A DNA stretch of 64,000 nt from assembly GCF_900105755.1 (NCBI RefSeq), contig NZ_FNTQ01000001.1, positions 6,758,001 to 6,822,000 of the forward strand, written 5' to 3'. Made by a program: the position numbers and the translations under genes. Of this stretch, positions 61,028 through 64,000 are shown piece after piece. Below the pieces are notes generated by a model. It saw nothing but the letters and a program-made list of their open reading frames with translations. It was not told the DNA's origin and did no database searches. Numbering within the stretch: the first letter of the stretch is position 1; the number at the start of each line of letters is the position of its first letter. The stretch is from Streptomyces sp. Ag109_O5-10. Its GTDB lineage: Bacteria > Actinomycetota > Actinomycetes > Streptomycetales > Streptomycetaceae.

Positions 61028-62674
61028 TCACCTCCTCCGCAGTACCCGCGCCAGTACCTCCCGCAGCTCTCCCTCCGGGTCGGGCACGGCGCCTTCCGAG
61101 CGCCAGGCCACGAAACCGTCAGGCCTGACCAGGACCGCGCCGTCCTCCGTCGTCCCGTGCGCCGCCGTCCAGCCGCCGTCGCCCTCCTCCGTGTCGTACA
61201 CGAGATCGCCCGTCACCCCGATCCGGTACGTGTCCAGCCGCAGCCGTTCCGTGTCCGCGATCCGCCGGGCGGCCGCGTGCCAGGCGGCGCCGCCCGCCGA
61301 GCCCGCGTCGCTCAGCAGCACCATGGACCGCTCGTACAGGTCGAGCGTGGACACCCGCTCCCCCTCCCGGCGCAGCCACAGGTGCGGGGCCCGGCTGCCC
61401 GGCTGGCCGGTGAGGTTCATCCCATTGGGTACCAGCGGCTGGTCAGGGTCGGCGCCGAGGACCGCGCCCTTCGGGTAGCGGTAGCCGAGGACGATGTTGA
61501 GGATGCCGCCGCGCCGGTCGGCGCCGACGCCGGGGGCGGGCGCGAAGCCGGGGTGGCTGTGCTCCACGGAGCGGGCGGAGGCGCGGGCGCTGGTGGCGAG
61601 GGCGACCGGGCGGCGCTCGGCGTCGTAGGACTCGAGGAGCCCGGGACCGGCCCAGCCGTCGAGGACCGCCGCCAGCTTCCAGGCGAGGTTGTGGGCGTCC
61701 TGGATGCCGGTGTTGGAGCCGAAGGCCCCCGTCGGAGACATCTCGTGCGCGGAGTCGCCGGCCAGGAAGACCCGCCGGTCGGCATAGCGTTCCGCGACCC
61801 GTTCGGCCGCCCGCCAGGAGGCCCGGCCGGTGACCTCCACGTCGAGATCGGGGACGCCGACGGCACGGCGGATGTGCCGGGTGAGCCGCTCTTCCGTGAA
61901 CTCGTCGAGGGTCTCGCCGCGTTCGGGGTGCCAGGGCGCGTGGAAGACCCAGCGCTCCTTGTTGTCGACGGGGAGCAGGGCGCCGTCGGCCTCCGGGTCG
62001 GTGAGGTAGCAGCAGATGAAGCGGCGGTCCCCGACCGTGTGCTGGAGCAGCTTGGAGCGGAAGGTGATGCTGACGTTCGCGAACAGGTCGCCGGGGCCCG
62101 TCTGGCCGATGCCGAGCCGGCCGCGGACCGGGGAGCGCGGGCCGTCGGCCGCCACCAGGTAGTCCGCCCGGACGGTGTACATCCGGTCGGAGTCACGGTC
62201 GCGGACGTACGCCGTCACTCCTTCGGGGTCCTGTTCGAAGGACTCCATCTCGTGGAAGTAGCGCAGCTCGCCGGTGAGTGACTCGGCCGCCCGGCGGAGC
62301 ACCGGTTCGAGGTCGTTCTGGCTGCACAGGCACCAACCCGTAGGGCTGAACCTGGCGAGTCCACCGCCCGGGTCGATCTCCTTGAACAGCCAGTCGCCGG
62401 CGTCGCCGACCAGCGTCGGGGTCTGCAGGATGCCGTGGTTGTCGGCGAGGAGGGAGGCCGCGGCCTTGATGTCCGGCTCGATGCCCGCTCTCCGGAACAG
62501 CTCCATCGTCCGCACGTTGTTGCCCCGCCCGCGTGGGTGGATCGAGGTACCGGAGTGTCTCTCGACGAGCATGTGGCGGACGCCCAGTCGGCCCAGGAAG
62601 AGGGACATGGACAGGCCCACGAGGGAGCCGCCCACCACGAGGACGGGGACCTGGTGATCGGTTTTCTGGTGCAT
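61028..62674 (-). CDS. FAD-dependent aromatic hydroxylase (spore-pigment type, WhiE ORFVIII-like)
   Basis: The protein has 548 residues. FAD-binding GGSLVG is in VLVVGGSLVGLSMSLFLGRL, the DG motif is in DYLVAADGPRSPVRG and the GD motif in RRVFLAGDSAHEMSPTGAFG. A C-terminal thioredoxin-like domain of about 130 residues follows, as in PHBH-type polyketide hydroxylases. It is divergent from a SchA/CurD-like gene, the arrangement of the spore-pigment hydroxylase in known whiE-type clusters. It likely hydroxylates the spore-pigment polyketide. Confidence 0.87.
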   Translation of the reverse strand: MHQKTDHQVPVLVVGGSLVGLSMSLFLGRLGVRHMLVERHSGTSIHPRGRGNNVRTMELFRRAGIEPDIKAAASLLADNHGILQTPTLVGDAGDWLFKEIDPGGGLARFSPTGWCLCSQNDLEPVLRRAAESLTGELRYFHEMESFEQDPEGVTAYVRDRDSDRMYTVRADYLVAADGPRSPVRGRLGIGQTGPGDLFANVSITFRSKLLQHTVGDRRFICCYLTDPEADGALLPVDNKERWVFHAPWHPERGETLDEFTEERLTRHIRRAVGVPDLDVEVTGRASWRAAERVAERYADRRVFLAGDSAHEMSPTGAFGSNTGIQDAHNLAWKLAAVLDGWAGPGLLESYDAERRPVALATSARASARSVEHSHPGFAPAPGVGADRRGGILNIVLGYRYPKGAVLGADPDQPLVPNGMNLTGQPGSRAPHLWLRREGERVSTLDLYERSMVLLSDAGSAGGAAWHAAARRIADTERLRLDTYRIGVTGDLVYDTEEGDGGWTAAHGTTEDGAVLVRPDGFVAWRSEGAVPDPEGELREVLARVLRRR

Positions 62675-62889
62675 CGGGCACTCCAGAGGCGGGTGTTGGT
62701 GCGGCAGGTGCGTGTCGCAACGTCCATGCCCCGTCCGGGCCCCCTCGGGAGGGGTTCCGCGGACTCAATCACCCACCTGGTTCACGCGAGTCGCGCGCTT
62801 CGGAGGACCGGCACAGGATCAAGAAGCGCTGACGCCGCGTCATCGGCGAAGGCGCAGGCCGCTGCCCCAGCGAAGGAGATGTGCGAAGC

Positions 62890-63960
62890 ATGACGACGAT
62901 CTCGGAAAAGGTTTCGGCAAAGCCGACCCGAACGACCCGCCCGGTCTCGACACGGGTCTCCCAGTCCGTCTTCGACGGCTCCCGGCTCCGGGTCGTCCTG
63001 CTGGTGGACGTCTACGACGGCGCACAGCAGCAGTTCCTGGAGGCCTACGAGCAGCTGTGCAGCCAGGTCGCCCAGGTGCCGGGCCACGTCAGCGACCAGC
63101 TCTGCCAGTCGATCGAGAACCCCTCCCAGTGGCTGATCACCAGCGAGTGGGAGAGCGCCCCGCCGTTCCTCGCCTGGGTGAACAGCGAGGAGCACGTGGA
63201 GATGGTGAAGCCACTGCACAACTGCGTCCGCGACACCCGCTCGCTCCGCTTCCACGTCGTACGGGAGACCGGCGGCCCGTCGGCGGACGCCGTCCGTGTC
63301 CTGCAGGCCCAGCCGCGGATGGGCGACGGCGTGATCCGCCACGCGCTCACCTTCACGGTCACCCCCGGCAGTGAGGCCAAGGTCGCGAAGATCCTCGCGG
63401 ACTACGCCTCGCCCGAGGCGAAGGTCGACGACTCCACCCGGCTCTGCCGCACCTCCCTGTTCATGCACGGCAACCGGGTCGTGCGGGCCATCGAGGTGCG
63501 CGGCGACCTGATGGCCGCCCTGCGCCACGTCGCCCGGCAGCCCGAGGTCCGGGCCGTCGAGGAGGCCATCAACCCCTACCTGGAGCAGGAGCGCGACCTC
63601 AACGACCAGGAGTCCGCGCGGGTGTTCTTCACCCGGGCCGCGCTGCCGGCCGTCCACCACGTCGCCGCCGAGGAACTGGCCGAGGGCGAGCGGCACGCGC
63701 TGTACTACCCGGCACGCCCGGGCTGCGGGATGCGGCTCGCGGAGCTGCTCGCGCAGCAGGACGAGGCCGCGGCCGAGGACCCGGCGAGCCCGGTGCTGCA
63801 CAGCACGGTCTTCCAGCGCGACGACGTGGTCGTCCGCCTGCTCGAGCAGCGGCCCGGCACACCCGTGGACGTCACCCCGGCCCACGCGCTGACCGCCCTG
63901 CTGGACGGCGACGCGGTGCGCATGAAGCTCCTCACCGACCGCCGCTCCCCGGACGCCTGA
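62890..63960 (+). CDS. SchA/CurD-like domain protein (spore-pigment cluster, first gene)
   Basis: The protein has 356 residues with two copies of an ABM-like ferredoxin-fold module (RVVLLVDVYDGAQQQFLEAY; HALTFTVTPGSEAKVAKILA) and a C-terminal cupin-like or DUF part. SchA/CurD proteins are encoded at the start of spore-pigment type II PKS clusters; their role is not settled. ATG at 62890 is preferred; a GTG at 62881 lies only two bases after AAGGAG. Confidence 0.85.
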   Translation: MTTISEKVSAKPTRTTRPVSTRVSQSVFDGSRLRVVLLVDVYDGAQQQFLEAYEQLCSQVAQVPGHVSDQLCQSIENPSQWLITSEWESAPPFLAWVNSEEHVEMVKPLHNCVRDTRSLRFHVVRETGGPSADAVRVLQAQPRMGDGVIRHALTFTVTPGSEAKVAKILADYASPEAKVDDSTRLCRTSLFMHGNRVVRAIEVRGDLMAALRHVARQPEVRAVEEAINPYLEQERDLNDQESARVFFTRAALPAVHHVAAEELAEGERHALYYPARPGCGMRLAELLAQQDEAAAEDPASPVLHSTVFQRDDVVVRLLEQRPGTPVDVTPAHALTALLDGDAVRMKLLTDRRSPDA

Positions 63961-63990
63961 CGCCTGACCCTTCCCTGTTGCATCACCCCC

Positions 63991-64000
63991 ACGGAGGAAC
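63991..64000 (+). promoter_or_regulatory. Ribosome binding site of the next gene beyond the window
   Basis: ACGGAGGAAC at the very end lies 30 bases after the SchA/CurD-like stop. It points to a further gene of the same operon starting just outside the window. Confidence 0.7.

Noticed and set aside
1-64000. tRNA, rRNA, integrase or insertion sequence
   Set aside because: None could be recognised by eye in either strand; a dedicated tRNA and transposase search was not possible here.

Overview
The window is high-GC DNA with strong GC preference at third codon positions, Streptomyces-type promoters and a spore-pigment gene set, so the host is almost certainly a Streptomyces. From memory, unchecked here, the conserved flanks match the S. 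coelicolor order running from the amylase/pullulanase gene (about SCO2226) through the winged-helix gene and glnII (SCO2213, SCO2210) to glnA (SCO2198).

1-28.8 kb is conserved chromosome. It holds an XRE regulator divergent from a short-chain dehydrogenase, a large secreted amylase-pullulanase, a SpoIIE phosphatase with a receiver domain, a TetR-hydrolase-ferredoxin reductase set, secreted proteins (DUF4232, DUF1996, a beta-barrel-like protein), a two-component pair, glutamine synthetase II under probable GlnR boxes, an ArsC-like protein, a winged-helix protein, PspAB and HtpX. A four-copy 124-bp tandem repeat lies at 24.8-25.3 kb, and related dispersed copies occur elsewhere.

28.8-31.6 kb is decayed or non-coding DNA with a LuxR-type remnant, and marks the left edge of an accessory island.

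31.6-56.4 kb (possibly to 58.6 kb) is a biosynthetic gene cluster of unusual make-up. It has a SARP/NB-ARC/TPR activator, a complete GTP-to-preQ0 pathway (FolE, QueD, QueE, QueC), five ATP-grasp proteins (one apparently catalytically dead), three different Fe(II)/2-oxoglutarate-type oxygenases, a fused glutamate mutase, a DmpG-like aldolase, a fumarylacetoacetase-family enzyme, a cyclase-family hydrolase, an EctB-like aminotransferase, a methyltransferase and an MFS exporter. A second regulator, an alpha/beta hydrolase and a HisC-like aminotransferase may also belong. There is no NRPS, PKS or phosphoribosyltransferase. The simplest reading is a 7-deazaguanine-derived base or acid joined by ATP-grasp ligases to unusual amino acids such as 3-methylaspartate. 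The product cannot be named from sequence. Two promoters carry 11-bp direct repeats with identical geometry, which look like SARP operators. A 21-codon ORF with a perfect ribosome binding site and a hairpin right after its stop lies just upstream of the first biosynthetic operon.

58.7-64 kb is conserved again: glutamine synthetase I with textbook GlnR boxes, an RDD membrane protein, then a divergent FAD hydroxylase and SchA/CurD-like gene that open a spore-pigment (whiE-type) type II polyketide cluster continuing past the window end.
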